A stretch of DNA of 64,000 bases, taken from contig JANTHB010000006.1 in the NCBI GenBank assembly GCA_024762655.1, forward strand, positions 1 to 64,000. The letters are read 5' to 3'. Source of the DNA: Bacteroidales bacterium (GTDB lineage Bacteria; Bacteroidota; Bacteroidia; Bacteroidales; VadinHA17). A program made the position numbers and the translations under genes. The notes under the pieces were generated by a model. The model was given only the letters and a program-made list of their open reading frames with translations. It was not told the DNA's origin and made no database searches. Numbering within the stretch: position 1 is the first letter of the stretch; every line of letters starts with the position of its first letter. Shown one piece after another: positions 52,640 to 61,810 of the stretch.

Positions 52640-53662
52640 TTATATTGGTTCCAGCCATACTTCCCGTGTATCTTTATCATATTTATATTTCATCGGAGTG
52701 GTAATTTTTATCAGGTCTAATACCTCCCGTAACGTTTCCATTTCAATAGTCCCGGTATATTTATATTTTCTCAGTTTATCATCCTTGATGTATATGGTGC
52801 AATTAAACCATCTTTCCAATTTATGGGCAACTGTTTCCATGGGCTCGTGCCGGAAGATAAGCGTTCCCTCCTTCCAGGATGTATAATACTTTGTTTTTAC
52901 CTCATACACCTTCATTTTTCCCGTAACCGTATCCATAACGGCCTGCATGGAAGGTTCAAGATAGACGTACCTTCCGGTGCCTCTTTTCTCTACTTTTATT
53001 TTTCCATGGACTAAAGTTGCGCTAACGATGCGATCATCAGCATAAGCCATTACATCCAAAGAGGTTCCCAAAGCGGTAACATCCAGCTTTTTGGTATGGA
53101 TGATAAAAGGTTTTTTATGATTCTCCGCCACATCAAAATATCCTTCACCCTGTAGAAATACCTCCCTGGTTTTCCCGGTAAAAGCCAGCGGGAACCGCAA
53201 TGAACTTCCCGAATTAAGCCAGACCAACGTACTGTCCGGCAAAAGAAAACGCGTTCTGGCCGCCATCGGGGTATATATATTATTATAAGCTATGGCTGAC
53301 GGCACCTTATTTCCCGTACGGTTATTTAATAAAAAAACAGTTGTAATAAACAAGGGTATAAACAATACGGCTGCCACTTTCATCAGAATCCTTGCCATCC
53401 GAACCGTTGTCCTGGCAGATTTCTCTTCCTCCAGCACGTTGATCCTGTGATGAATCCCGTCTAAAAGCAATTTATATTCCTTATCTTCCAGGAGCCCTGT
53501 TCTCTTCTCCTCCCGCCAGTGTTTTTTCATCACGTTTTCGATCTCTTCAAGATCCCCTTCACTGCCAAGCTGCATGATTACCTCCCTAACCTTATCAACA
53601 GGTATCCTGTTATGATAAAACTCATTAACGAGTTCCGTTATTTTTCTTCTTTCTTTAATCAT
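52640..53662 (-). CDS. FecR-family anti-sigma factor
   Basis: 340 aa. N-terminal cytoplasmic sigma-binding part (1-88), one transmembrane helix (VAAVLFIPLFITTVFLL, about 93-110), periplasmic FecR domain (YTPMAARTRFLLPDSTLVWLNSGSSLRFPLAFTGKTREVFLQGEGYFDVAENHKKPFIIHTKKLDVTALGTSLDVMAY shortened here to its key LPDSTLVWLNSGS and GEGYFDV motifs), and a C-terminal DUF4974 (LIFRHEPMETVAHKLERWF) that contacts the SusC STN domain. It holds the ECF sigma inactive until substrate is sensed. It lies 775 nt downstream of the sigma gene, an unusually long gap. Confidence 0.94.
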   Translation of the reverse strand: MIKERRKITELVNEFYHNRIPVDKVREVIMQLGSEGDLEEIENVMKKHWREEKRTGLLEDKEYKLLLDGIHHRINVLEEEKSARTTVRMARILMKVAAVLFIPLFITTVFLLNNRTGNKVPSAIAYNNIYTPMAARTRFLLPDSTLVWLNSGSSLRFPLAFTGKTREVFLQGEGYFDVAENHKKPFIIHTKKLDVTALGTSLDVMAYADDRIVSATLVHGKIKVEKRGTGRYVYLEPSMQAVMDTVTGKMKVYEVKTKYYTSWKEGTLIFRHEPMETVAHKLERWFNCTIYIKDDKLRKYKYTGTIEMETLREVLDLIKITTPMKYKYDKDTREVWLEPI

Positions 53663-54437
53663 ATTTTATATTCACTCATCTAATAACAAAAAGAAATGCC
53701 CATTGCATAATGTCCGGGCATTTCCCTCCTGTCCTATTAACCTAAACCTGTTACTATGAAAAAAATCATTCCGAATTTTTCCCTTTCATTTATTATAATA
53801 CACCTTACTCCTCTTTAACTCCCGGTTCAAAGAGAAAAAAATAACTTACTACCGAATTTTTCCATAAAAATAAATGCTCTGACCCTGACAAAGTTTGCGT
53901 CATTCAGTGGTCATTCAGTTGCTTCAAGCATTTGAGCATTGTCATTAAGTAGTAATTAGCGGCTAACGCCGCGAAATTATGTGGAAATTAGGATAAAGGC
54001 AGAATGGAATGATGGAATAATGGGAACCGGGGAGTCTCCGCGTGCTTTGAGCCTTCTCTGTGTGATTTGTGGTTATATTCATGATCTGTAAATATTTAAA
54101 CCACAAAGGACCCAAAGTAGGCACAGAGGACACAGAGATAGCTTCTTACTTTTGCCTTTAGCCTTATAATGGTCATTCAAGGGTCATTCGATAGTCATTC
54201 AATGGTCATACAGTAGTCATACAATTGTGATATAATTCTACATTTTACATTCTTCATTTTACATTTTACATTCGGTGGTCATTCAAGGGTCATACAATTG
54301 TTATTCAGTAGTTAATTAAAGGGTACTTCAAGAATCACTGTTCGACTTTTGACTTTTAGACCCTTCGACCTCATTCCTTATAGCTCATATCTTATTTTTA
54401 TCCATCTATGTATAACTTGTTACATGAGCATTTCTTT
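53663..54437. repeat. 775-bp gene-free insertion between ECF sigma and fecR, rich in repeats
   Basis: On the plus strand it starts with a hairpin AAATGCCC/GGGCATTT (53694-53723), then AACCTAAACCTGTTACT-ATG and a 20-codon ORF (MKKIIPNFSLSFIIIHLTPL, 53756-53818), which looks like a susC leader and start that soon ends. From 53900 to 54340 follow degenerate GGTCATTCAA/GTCATACAAT units and an inverted repeat around AACCACAAA..GGCACAGAGGACACAGAG with its opposite TCTGTGTGATTTGTGGTTAT. No gene is seen. Confidence 0.6.
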
Positions 54438-55016
54438 CTAATAAAACAAGGTAATAAACAAAAGCACGATCAGGCTGCCCTCTCCTAATTTTTCACGGAG
54501 ATATTTCATTGCCAGAGTGATCTGATTTTCTACCGTTTTTTTAGAAATATGCAGATTTCGGGCAATTTCTTCATTGGGCAATCCTTTTTCACGGCTTAAC
54601 CGGTAAATTTCCCTTTGACGGGGAGGAAGATGTTCAACAAGATCCTGAGCTTTCTTTTGTAACTCTGAAAATTCAATGTTCTCTTCGACCGGGCTCACAG
54701 ACAACCCTGTATGTTGTTTGATGTATTCAATATAGGTTTGCTCATTGGCTTTTTTACGGAAATAATTCAGGATCGTATTTTTTGCAATGGTAAAAAGATA
54801 AGAATTAAAGGATTTGCCTTCATCCAGTTGATGCCGATGTTCCCAGACTTTCACAAACACATCCTGCACCAGTTCCTTCGCATCTTCCTCGATCTTCAGA
54901 TAACCAATGGCAAAAGCATATAATCGTTCCTTGTAAACCGAGAATAAATGATCGAAAGCGGAAAAACTCCCCTTCTTCAGTTTGATAACATATTCCTTTT
55001 CTCTGCGTTCATGCAT
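54438..55016 (-). CDS. ECF-type RNA polymerase sigma-70 factor
   Basis: 192 aa. Region 2: FDHLFSVYKERLYAFAIGYLKIEEDAKELVQDVFVKVWEHR; region 4: LPPRQREIYRLSREKGLPNEEIARNLHISKKTVENQITLAMKYLREKL. This is the Bacteroidota FecI-like group paired with FecR. A hydrophobic tail (SLIVLLFITLFY) extends past region 4, as in some family members. It heads the minus-strand polysaccharide locus and should direct transcription of susC onward when released from FecR. Confidence 0.95.
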   Translation of the reverse strand: MHERREKEYVIKLKKGSFSAFDHLFSVYKERLYAFAIGYLKIEEDAKELVQDVFVKVWEHRHQLDEGKSFNSYLFTIAKNTILNYFRKKANEQTYIEYIKQHTGLSVSPVEENIEFSELQKKAQDLVEHLPPRQREIYRLSREKGLPNEEIARNLHISKKTVENQITLAMKYLREKLGEGSLIVLLFITLFY

Positions 55017-55123
55017 TATTGAACTATTTTAGCAAATGCAGACCCCTACACTAATTCTCTACTCAAAGTTAACAAAAAAGTATTGCATCTTCTATTCCTG
55101 TAATTTCCGGCTTTCAATATTGT

Positions 55124-56578
55124 TTATTTCCGCCAGAAAGCGGGGGAAAAAAGGACGAGGACGGTAAAAAGTTCAAGGCGTCCCAGCATCATGAGAAAAG
55201 AGAGGAACCATTTTCCGAGAGCATTGATATGGTAAAAATTATCCATAGGACCCACCGAACCCAGGCCGGGACCCACATTTCCCAGCGTAGTAGCCACGGC
55301 ACTAACCGCCGAATCCACATTGGGTTCCATCACGGAGATCACCACTACCCCGAAAGCAAATATCAGAATATAGATAACAGCGAAGGCGAGCACGTTGGTA
55401 ATAACCCGGGGAGGCACCTTATGATGGTTAAACCGTACCGGGATCACAGCATTGGGATGTATCAGCCGCCGCAGCTCATAACGGCTGTTCTTGATCAGGA
55501 GAGCGATACGCATGATTTTCATGCTGCCGCCCGTCGAGCCGGCCGATCCCCCGAAGAACATAAGTACCAGCAGGATCACCGCCAGAAACGGTTCCCATTT
55601 GAGATAATCGGTGGTTACATAGCCGGTGGTTGTCAGGACAGAAACCACCTGGAACAGCCCTTCCCGGAAAGCGGTTTCCAGACCCCGGTGATGGATAAGA
55701 ATGAGAAATATCGTTACGACAGCGGAAAATCCGATCACAAACCCCACGTACCATCTGAATTCTTCATTTTTGATCGCTTTCCTGAAATGGCCGTGTAGCG
55801 CATAATAGGAAAGGGTAAAATTCATTCCGGCCAGGAACATAAAAAAGATAACCACATACTGAATAAAAGGAGATCCCCAGAAAGCTATGCTGGCCTGTTT
55901 GGTGGAGTATCCGCCAGTAGCCATGGTTGTAAAAGAGTGGCATACGGCATCGAAAGGGCTCATTCCTCCGATGATCAGCAGGATGGATTCGGCGAGGGTA
56001 AAAAGGATATAGATACCCCACAGTCGTTTGGCCGTTTCTTTCACGCGCGGGTGGAACTTATCGGGGGTTGGTCCGGGCACTTCGGCGGCAAAAAGCTGCA
56101 TACCTCCCACCCCAAGATAGGGCAAGACCGCCAGGGAGAGTACGATGATCCCCATACCCCCCATCCACTGGGTGATGCTACGCCAGAAAAGAATACCATG
56201 TGGCAGCGCTTCAATATCATTCAGGATGGAAGAACCGGTAGTGGTGAAGCCTGACATCGTCTCAAAGAAAGCATCCGTCAGATTGGGGATAGCTCCGGAT
56301 AATAAATAGGGCAGGGTGCCAAAAAAGGAAAAAACGATCCATACGATGCTGACAATAATATATCCTTCCCGTTTACCAATTCCCCGGTCGACCTTCCGGT
56401 TGAAGAACCACATCAGCGCACCGGCAACGAGCGTGATCATACTGCTGACAAGCAGCGGCAGGGAGTCCCCCTCATGATACAATAGCGACACCAGAAAAGA
56501 GAACAGGATAAAGCCGCTTTCCAGCATAAGCAGAAAGCCCAGGATAAAGACAATAATCCTTTTATTGATCAGATCCAC
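55124..56578 (-). CDS. trkH: TrkH-family potassium uptake protein, copy 2
   Basis: 484 aa membrane protein with four M1-P-M2-like repeats. P-loops visible: SGFTTTGSSIL, FTTMATGGYST, VSVLTTTGYVTTDY, VATTLGNVGPGLG, each with a filter glycine. It takes up K+ with TrkA as the cytosolic gating subunit. Lies 32 nt behind its paralog in the trkA-trkH-trkH operon. Confidence 0.95.
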   Translation of the reverse strand: MDLINKRIIVFILGFLLMLESGFILFSFLVSLLYHEGDSLPLLVSSMITLVAGALMWFFNRKVDRGIGKREGYIIVSIVWIVFSFFGTLPYLLSGAIPNLTDAFFETMSGFTTTGSSILNDIEALPHGILFWRSITQWMGGMGIIVLSLAVLPYLGVGGMQLFAAEVPGPTPDKFHPRVKETAKRLWGIYILFTLAESILLIIGGMSPFDAVCHSFTTMATGGYSTKQASIAFWGSPFIQYVVIFFMFLAGMNFTLSYYALHGHFRKAIKNEEFRWYVGFVIGFSAVVTIFLILIHHRGLETAFREGLFQVVSVLTTTGYVTTDYLKWEPFLAVILLVLMFFGGSAGSTGGSMKIMRIALLIKNSRYELRRLIHPNAVIPVRFNHHKVPPRVITNVLAFAVIYILIFAFGVVVISVMEPNVDSAVSAVATTLGNVGPGLGSVGPMDNFYHINALGKWFLSFLMMLGRLELFTVLVLFSPAFWRK

Positions 56579-56610
56579 GCAAGACTATTTTTTTACAAGG
56601 ATATAACAGA

Positions 56611-58059
56611 TCATTTATTTTTCCAAAAGGTCCGGGTAAAGAGAATCAATACGGCAAAGAGTTCGAGACGACCCAGCAGCATCAGGGCTGAGAGCACCCA
56701 TTTACCGGTAAGGCTAAGGGCTGCAAAATTCGAAGCAGGCCCCACCGAGCCCAAACCGGGGCCTATACCGCCCATGGTGGTGGCTACAGCGCCCATGGCA
56801 GAGGTAGTATCCAGGCCGTTCAGTACAAGTACCAGGGAACCGACAGCAAAAGTGATGATATAAAGAACAAAAAAGGCAAAGGTACGCGACATCAGTTCAG
56901 GGGAGACACTGCTTTCCCCGATATGAACATTGACCACAGCCTTGGGATGCAGCAGTCGCTGATACTGGACATGCAGATTATTCAGAAACATCAGGTGCCG
57001 TCCAACCTTGATCCCTCCGGAGGTGGACCCCGAGCTCCCTCCCACGAACATTAGCAGGAAAATAAAAAACCAGGCGTGGTGGGTCCATTGCATATAATCG
57101 GCCGTAGAAAAGCCCGTACAGGTAATGATGCTGGTCACCTGAAAGAAGCCTTCCCGGAAAGCCTTTTCCAGGTTGAGATGTTGAAATATTATTAAAAAGA
57201 GGGTGATGATTATTCCGGAAACGAACAAGATGGTCAGATACAGCCGGAACTCCGGATTTTTGTAAGGTTTGGTGAAATTTCCCCGGATCATCTGCAGATG
57301 CAAGGTGAAATTGGTCCCCGCCAGGATCATGAAGACGATGACCACATACTGGATGTATGGGGAATAAGCGCCAATGCTGGCATTTTTCGTTGAAAAGCCC
57401 CCGGTGGCAATGGTCCCGAAAGCGTGGCACAAAGCGTCAAAAAGCGGCATTTTCCCCAACATCAGGAAAACCGTTTCCAGCAGCACCAGGGAAATATAGA
57501 TGACCCATAGCATACGTGCTGTTTCGCGCACCCTGGGCCGAAGTTTATTCATAGGCAAGCCTACGGACTCAACATGGAACAATTGCATACCCCCCACACC
57601 CAGGAAGGGAAGGATGGCGATAAACATGATCAAGATGCCGAGTCCTCCGATAAGATGCGTGAGGCTCCGCCAGAACAGAATGCCATGGGGGAGCGCTTCT
57701 ATGTTCGTAACTATGGAGGCCCCGGTGGTTGTAAATCCGGAGATGGCTTCAAAAAAAGCATCGGTATAATGCGGCACATAATGCCCCAGGAAATACGGCA
57801 GTGCTCCGAAAGCTGAAAAAACCACCCAGACGGTCGGTACGATAATATAAGCTTCGCGTTTGCCGATTTCCTCGTCTTTCGACCGGCTCAGAAGCCATAC
57901 CAAAGCCCCTGAAAGGAGAGTAATGCCAAAAGCCAGAAAGTTGGTCCGGAGGTCCTGTTCGTGGTAGATGACAGAGATCAATACGGGTAACAACAGGAAA
58001 GCCCCTTCCAGCATAACTGACAACCCGATAATATTCAGGATAATCCGTTTATTAAGCAT
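56611..58059 (-). CDS. trkH: TrkH-family potassium uptake protein, copy 1
   Basis: 482 aa, the same family and length as the downstream copy. P-loops: SGFTTTGASIV, FGTIATGGFST, TSIITCTGFSTADY, VATTMGGIGPGLG. Similarity to the other copy runs over the whole length, but the residues next to the filters differ (ITCTGFST against LTTTGYVT), so affinity or ion preference may differ. It begins 6 nt after the trkA stop. Confidence 0.95.
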   Translation of the reverse strand: MLNKRIILNIIGLSVMLEGAFLLLPVLISVIYHEQDLRTNFLAFGITLLSGALVWLLSRSKDEEIGKREAYIIVPTVWVVFSAFGALPYFLGHYVPHYTDAFFEAISGFTTTGASIVTNIEALPHGILFWRSLTHLIGGLGILIMFIAILPFLGVGGMQLFHVESVGLPMNKLRPRVRETARMLWVIYISLVLLETVFLMLGKMPLFDALCHAFGTIATGGFSTKNASIGAYSPYIQYVVIVFMILAGTNFTLHLQMIRGNFTKPYKNPEFRLYLTILFVSGIIITLFLIIFQHLNLEKAFREGFFQVTSIITCTGFSTADYMQWTHHAWFFIFLLMFVGGSSGSTSGGIKVGRHLMFLNNLHVQYQRLLHPKAVVNVHIGESSVSPELMSRTFAFFVLYIITFAVGSLVLVLNGLDTTSAMGAVATTMGGIGPGLGSVGPASNFAALSLTGKWVLSALMLLGRLELFAVLILFTRTFWKNK

Positions 58060-58065
58060 CTGTTT

Positions 58066-59406
58066 TTACTTAAAAAACTTTTCCACTTTAGGTTTGGCTG
58101 CCGGCAGGGTAAAGACCACCACCCTGTCATGCGGTTTTATGAAGGTATCTCCCCGGGCGATAAAGCTTTGTTTCCCCCGAATAACGCCCCCGACGATAGC
58201 ACCTTTGGGAAAATCCAGGTCTTTCAGCGGCGCCTGGGTGATCCGGGACCCCCTTTTCACAACATACTCCAGTACTTCTGCGTCGGTGCCCGTCAGACAT
58301 TTAATGGCAGAGACCTCCGACCGGGTCGTGAATTTGAATATCCGGCTGGCAGTGATCAGTTTTTTATTGATGATGGTATCTATCCCGATATTTTCAGCCA
58401 GGGGGATATAGTCAATGTTTTCCACTTCGGCGATCACTTTAGGCACACCCATTTTTTTCGCCAACTGACAGGAAAGAATATTGGTTTCCGAATTCCCTGT
58501 CACGGCAATAAAGACATCCATGGTTTTAAGCCCTTCCTCCAGCAGCAGGTCTATGTCCCTGCCATCTCCGTTGATCACGAGGGTATCTTCGAGAAAGTCC
58601 GCCAGCTCGGTACATTTTTCACGGTTTATCTCGATCAGCTTGATATTAAATTGTTTTTCCAGGTTTTCAGCCGTCCGTTTCCCGATCCGGCTGCCTCCGA
58701 GGATCATAATATTGTTGACATCTATTTCTTCCTTGCCTGTAAAGCGGGAGAGTCCTTTCATCCCATGGCGGTTGGCAATCACATAGACGGTGTCATTCAG
58801 CCGGAAACGATCGGTTCCGCGGGGGATGATGGTTTCATTATCACGGGTAATGGCGATGGCCCGGTAATTGGAGTCTTCTCCGCCCCAGTCCAGCTCATAG
58901 AGCGAATTTCCGATGATGGGAGATTCTTCATCCAGGCGGATCACATAGAGGGAAAGTTTACCGCCGGTAAAGTCATAAAAGTCCGTAGTGCCGGCCTGAT
59001 GAATCAATGAGATGATCTCCCGGGCTGCGATGAGTTCCGGGTAAATAAGAGAGTCAATCCCCATAGTCTCGAAGACATCTCTGTAAACAGGCATCAGGTA
59101 CTCCATATTATCCACCCGCGCAATGGTCTTTTTAGCCCCCAGTTTTTTACCCAGGATCGCCGACACAATGTTGGTTTCCTCATAATGAGTAACGGCGATG
59201 AAAAGATCGGCATCTTTCACATCCACCTCTTTCAGTATTTCGAAAGAGGTAGCCGAGCCGTTAATCGTCAGAATGTCAAAAGAGGTATTGATTTCCTCAA
59301 TGCGTGTCATCTCAGGGTCAATCACGACGATATCATGATTTTCCTGGCTCAGCATCTTGGCCAGATGTTTTCCAACTTCTCCTGCACCTGCAATGATGAT
59401 CTTCAC
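58066..59406 (-). CDS. trkA: Trk system potassium uptake regulatory protein TrkA
   Basis: 446 aa, peripheral cytosolic gate of Trk/Ktr channels. Two RCK_N/RCK_C pairs: the first NAD-binding loop GAGEVGKHLAKML (7-19) with acidic VIDPE, and the second LGGSRIGKRTAENLE (about 236-250) with LIEINREK; TrkA_C domains lie at about 145-220 and 370-446. First gene of the operon, with two trkH genes behind it. One TrkA may serve both TrkH channels. Confidence 0.96.
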   Translation of the reverse strand: MKIIIAGAGEVGKHLAKMLSQENHDIVVIDPEMTRIEEINTSFDILTINGSATSFEILKEVDVKDADLFIAVTHYEETNIVSAILGKKLGAKKTIARVDNMEYLMPVYRDVFETMGIDSLIYPELIAAREIISLIHQAGTTDFYDFTGGKLSLYVIRLDEESPIIGNSLYELDWGGEDSNYRAIAITRDNETIIPRGTDRFRLNDTVYVIANRHGMKGLSRFTGKEEIDVNNIMILGGSRIGKRTAENLEKQFNIKLIEINREKCTELADFLEDTLVINGDGRDIDLLLEEGLKTMDVFIAVTGNSETNILSCQLAKKMGVPKVIAEVENIDYIPLAENIGIDTIINKKLITASRIFKFTTRSEVSAIKCLTGTDAEVLEYVVKRGSRITQAPLKDLDFPKGAIVGGVIRGKQSFIARGDTFIKPHDRVVVFTLPAAKPKVEKFFK

Positions 59407-59551
59407 TGAATCAAAGGTTTTAATAAATCAAATGTGCGGCAAATGTATAAAAATTGTAAACGTAACGAAATGATTTTTTACTGGGATTCGAATATTGGTG
59501 GCGAAAACAGATTGAGGATATCCAATCCGTCCGGGTTATCATTTTGGGTTT

Positions 59552-61633
59552 TTACTCTTCCCAAACAAAAGGGCCCTGCTCGCGCACCACGTAAAGGTTC
59601 CTGCCTGAGCAAATCTGTCTTATTTTTTTCACGGTAAACCCCGGGACCGTAGCGTCCAGGATGATCATTCCCGGTCGGAGACGGTTAAGTTGTCTCTTCA
59701 GGAGCCACCATTTTTTGCCGGAGAAAATCAAATAATCCACAGGAATTTCTCTTTTAAACTTCTGTGCCGTACTGTCATTCAATATAAAGCCGGTGGCAGA
59801 CCCCACTCTGAAGAATCCCTTGTGCAGATAAATCTGTTTTGCCCGCATTTTACAGGCATTTTCCCACGCCGGTCCGTTCATGGCAGTTGCCGGCACCAGT
59901 TTTTTCAGACCCAGACTCCCGGCAATGTTTTTCAGGTAAAACGCTGATCCTTCTGTCCCGGTATCCCCGACAAGCACCCCTGTCTTTCCGGAAGAAAGCA
60001 AACACACGGAACCATGAGGAATGTTGAATACGGCCAGCCTGTTTTTCCGAACTGTATCTGATTCGCGGATCAGCATAACGACGACCCCTGCCAGCATAAC
60101 CATCTGAAGGAAGAGGACACCGGCGGGTTTTCGTCGCAGAAAAATCAGTACCAAGGAAAGCGTCAACAGGTATAAGATCAGGACTCCGGCGGTGTGCAAA
60201 AAAACGGGAGAGATCACGGCCGCGGGCAGGGTAAGGGACTTTTGTGTTATAAACAACAGCCCATTTGCCAAACCCATCATGATATGTGCCATCAGTCCCG
60301 CCAGCCAGGGGAAGGGTTGCAGGAGAAAAAACGCCAGGCCCACATAAATAAAAACGGTAACAAGGGGTATAACAAGAATGTTGGTCAGAGGAGCATAAAG
60401 TGGAAAACGGTGAAAATAATAGAGCGTGAGCGGAAAAGTGCCTGCCAGGGCTGCGACAGAGACCACCAGCAGGGACCAGATCTTATCCACCCATCCTATC
60501 CCGGTGGCTGCCAGCAGATACAAGGGCCGGTATAAAGCCACAATTCCCAAGACGGCCAAATAAGAAAGTTGAAAACCGGCATCCCGAATCCACACCGGAT
60601 GTATGAACAACAGGATAAAAGCTGAAACGGCCAGAATATTATAGACATTGGATTTTCTCTGAAACGACTGACCCAGCAGTAACAGGCTGAACATCAGAGC
60701 AGCCCGTATAACGGAAGGAGACAGCCCGGTAATAAAGGCATAACTCCATAAAAGAAGCAATATGGCGACCAGCCGTATGATCTTCACGTACCTGTTTTTT
60801 CCGAAAAAAGAGAAAAAGTACAGGGCCACAAAATAAAGAATCCCTACATGCAGACCGGAAATAGCCAGTACATGCATGGTTCCGCTGTCTGCAAAATATT
60901 TCCTGGTATGGGGATCCATATAATCTCTGTCTCCGGCGGTTAGGGCCGAAGCGAGCGCCAGAGAGCTTTGCGAAAATCCGTATTTTTTCAGGCAGTTCAC
61001 CAGATAGTACTGCACTTTTTTTGCTTCGGTTCTGACAGAAAAGAAGGATTTCTCCGGCACATACCTCCAGTTCTCCTCTTTTACAAAGGCCTGCCAGTAG
61101 ATGCCATGATCGGCCTGATAACGGGAATAGTTAAATTCTCCGGGGTTTCCGTAATAAGGGAAAGGGATCAAACGGACATACAACAGGATTGTTTCCCCGG
61201 GTTTGCCCGACACAATCCGGCTGTTTTTATTAAAACGCAACAATGCCCGCCCGTTTACCTTATACCAGACTCTGTCTTTCCTGATCCCATACACGCTGAT
61301 TTCCGATTCGCAGGAGTTCTTTTTCTGAACGGCCGGTTGATAAATCATTCCAGCGATCACTTCTTCTCCGTCAAAATCCCTTTTCTTTTCCATCTTCTCA
61401 ACTGCCAGGCCCGATGCCAGAATCCCTGCAGAGAAAAAGAGCCATAAGATTCCCATCCCTCCAATTCCTTCCCTGGCATAACGGACCTCCGGATGCTTGT
61501 CCAAAACGCTGTATATGTACATGACCATTCCGGTGATCAATAAAATCACTACCCATAAAAAGGGGTAGGTTACATACAATCCGATCAGGTCACCCAAGAA
61601 AAAAGGGATCAATATCCTTACAAAGGGAATCAT
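59552..61633 (-). CDS. ComEC/Rec2-family membrane protein
   Basis: 693 aa from MIPFVRI at 61633, a typical ComEC opening; the ORF track adds 10 residues. Order: two N-terminal helices, DUF4131/OB-like domain (about 100-190), the competence domain with many helices and the signature FADSGTMHVLAISGLHVGILYF and ALMFSLLLLGQSFQRKS, then a C-terminal region about 570-690. That region lacks the HxHxDH metal ligands of the beta-lactamase-like nuclease domain and reads VCLLSSGKTGVLVGDTG, so it is a degenerate, probably non-catalytic version. Role: DNA uptake channel by family; natural competence here is unproven. Confidence 0.88.
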   Translation of the reverse strand: MIPFVRILIPFFLGDLIGLYVTYPFLWVVILLITGMVMYIYSVLDKHPEVRYAREGIGGMGILWLFFSAGILASGLAVEKMEKKRDFDGEEVIAGMIYQPAVQKKNSCESEISVYGIRKDRVWYKVNGRALLRFNKNSRIVSGKPGETILLYVRLIPFPYYGNPGEFNYSRYQADHGIYWQAFVKEENWRYVPEKSFFSVRTEAKKVQYYLVNCLKKYGFSQSSLALASALTAGDRDYMDPHTRKYFADSGTMHVLAISGLHVGILYFVALYFFSFFGKNRYVKIIRLVAILLLLWSYAFITGLSPSVIRAALMFSLLLLGQSFQRKSNVYNILAVSAFILLFIHPVWIRDAGFQLSYLAVLGIVALYRPLYLLAATGIGWVDKIWSLLVVSVAALAGTFPLTLYYFHRFPLYAPLTNILVIPLVTVFIYVGLAFFLLQPFPWLAGLMAHIMMGLANGLLFITQKSLTLPAAVISPVFLHTAGVLILYLLTLSLVLIFLRRKPAGVLFLQMVMLAGVVVMLIRESDTVRKNRLAVFNIPHGSVCLLSSGKTGVLVGDTGTEGSAFYLKNIAGSLGLKKLVPATAMNGPAWENACKMRAKQIYLHKGFFRVGSATGFILNDSTAQKFKREIPVDYLIFSGKKWWLLKRQLNRLRPGMIILDATVPGFTVKKIRQICSGRNLYVVREQGPFVWEE

Positions 61634-61752
61634 TCTTATCCCGGGACAAGATGTCATAGACATTAAAATAAAGCCTTAAAGGATTTTATAAAATTAATAA
61701 AATAAAATTATGTACATATGGCGGAATTTTTATTAACTTACCGAGTCAATGT

Positions 61753-61783
61753 TTTGCCACACAAATTATATTATTTATATTTA
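61753..61783 (+). promoter_or_regulatory. Bacteroidota-type promoter for the DHOD-like gene
   Basis: TTTG at 61753-61756, a 19-nt spacer and TATATTTA (7 of 8 to TAnnTTTG) at 61776-61783; the ATG is at 61811. Confidence 0.6.
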
Positions 61784-61810
61784 GACTGTTTTTAATTTAA
61801 ATTTTTTATT

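Noticed and set aside
53920-54330. GTCATTCA-type tandem units as iterons of a replication origin
   Set aside because: They are degenerate, irregularly spaced, and no replication gene is near.
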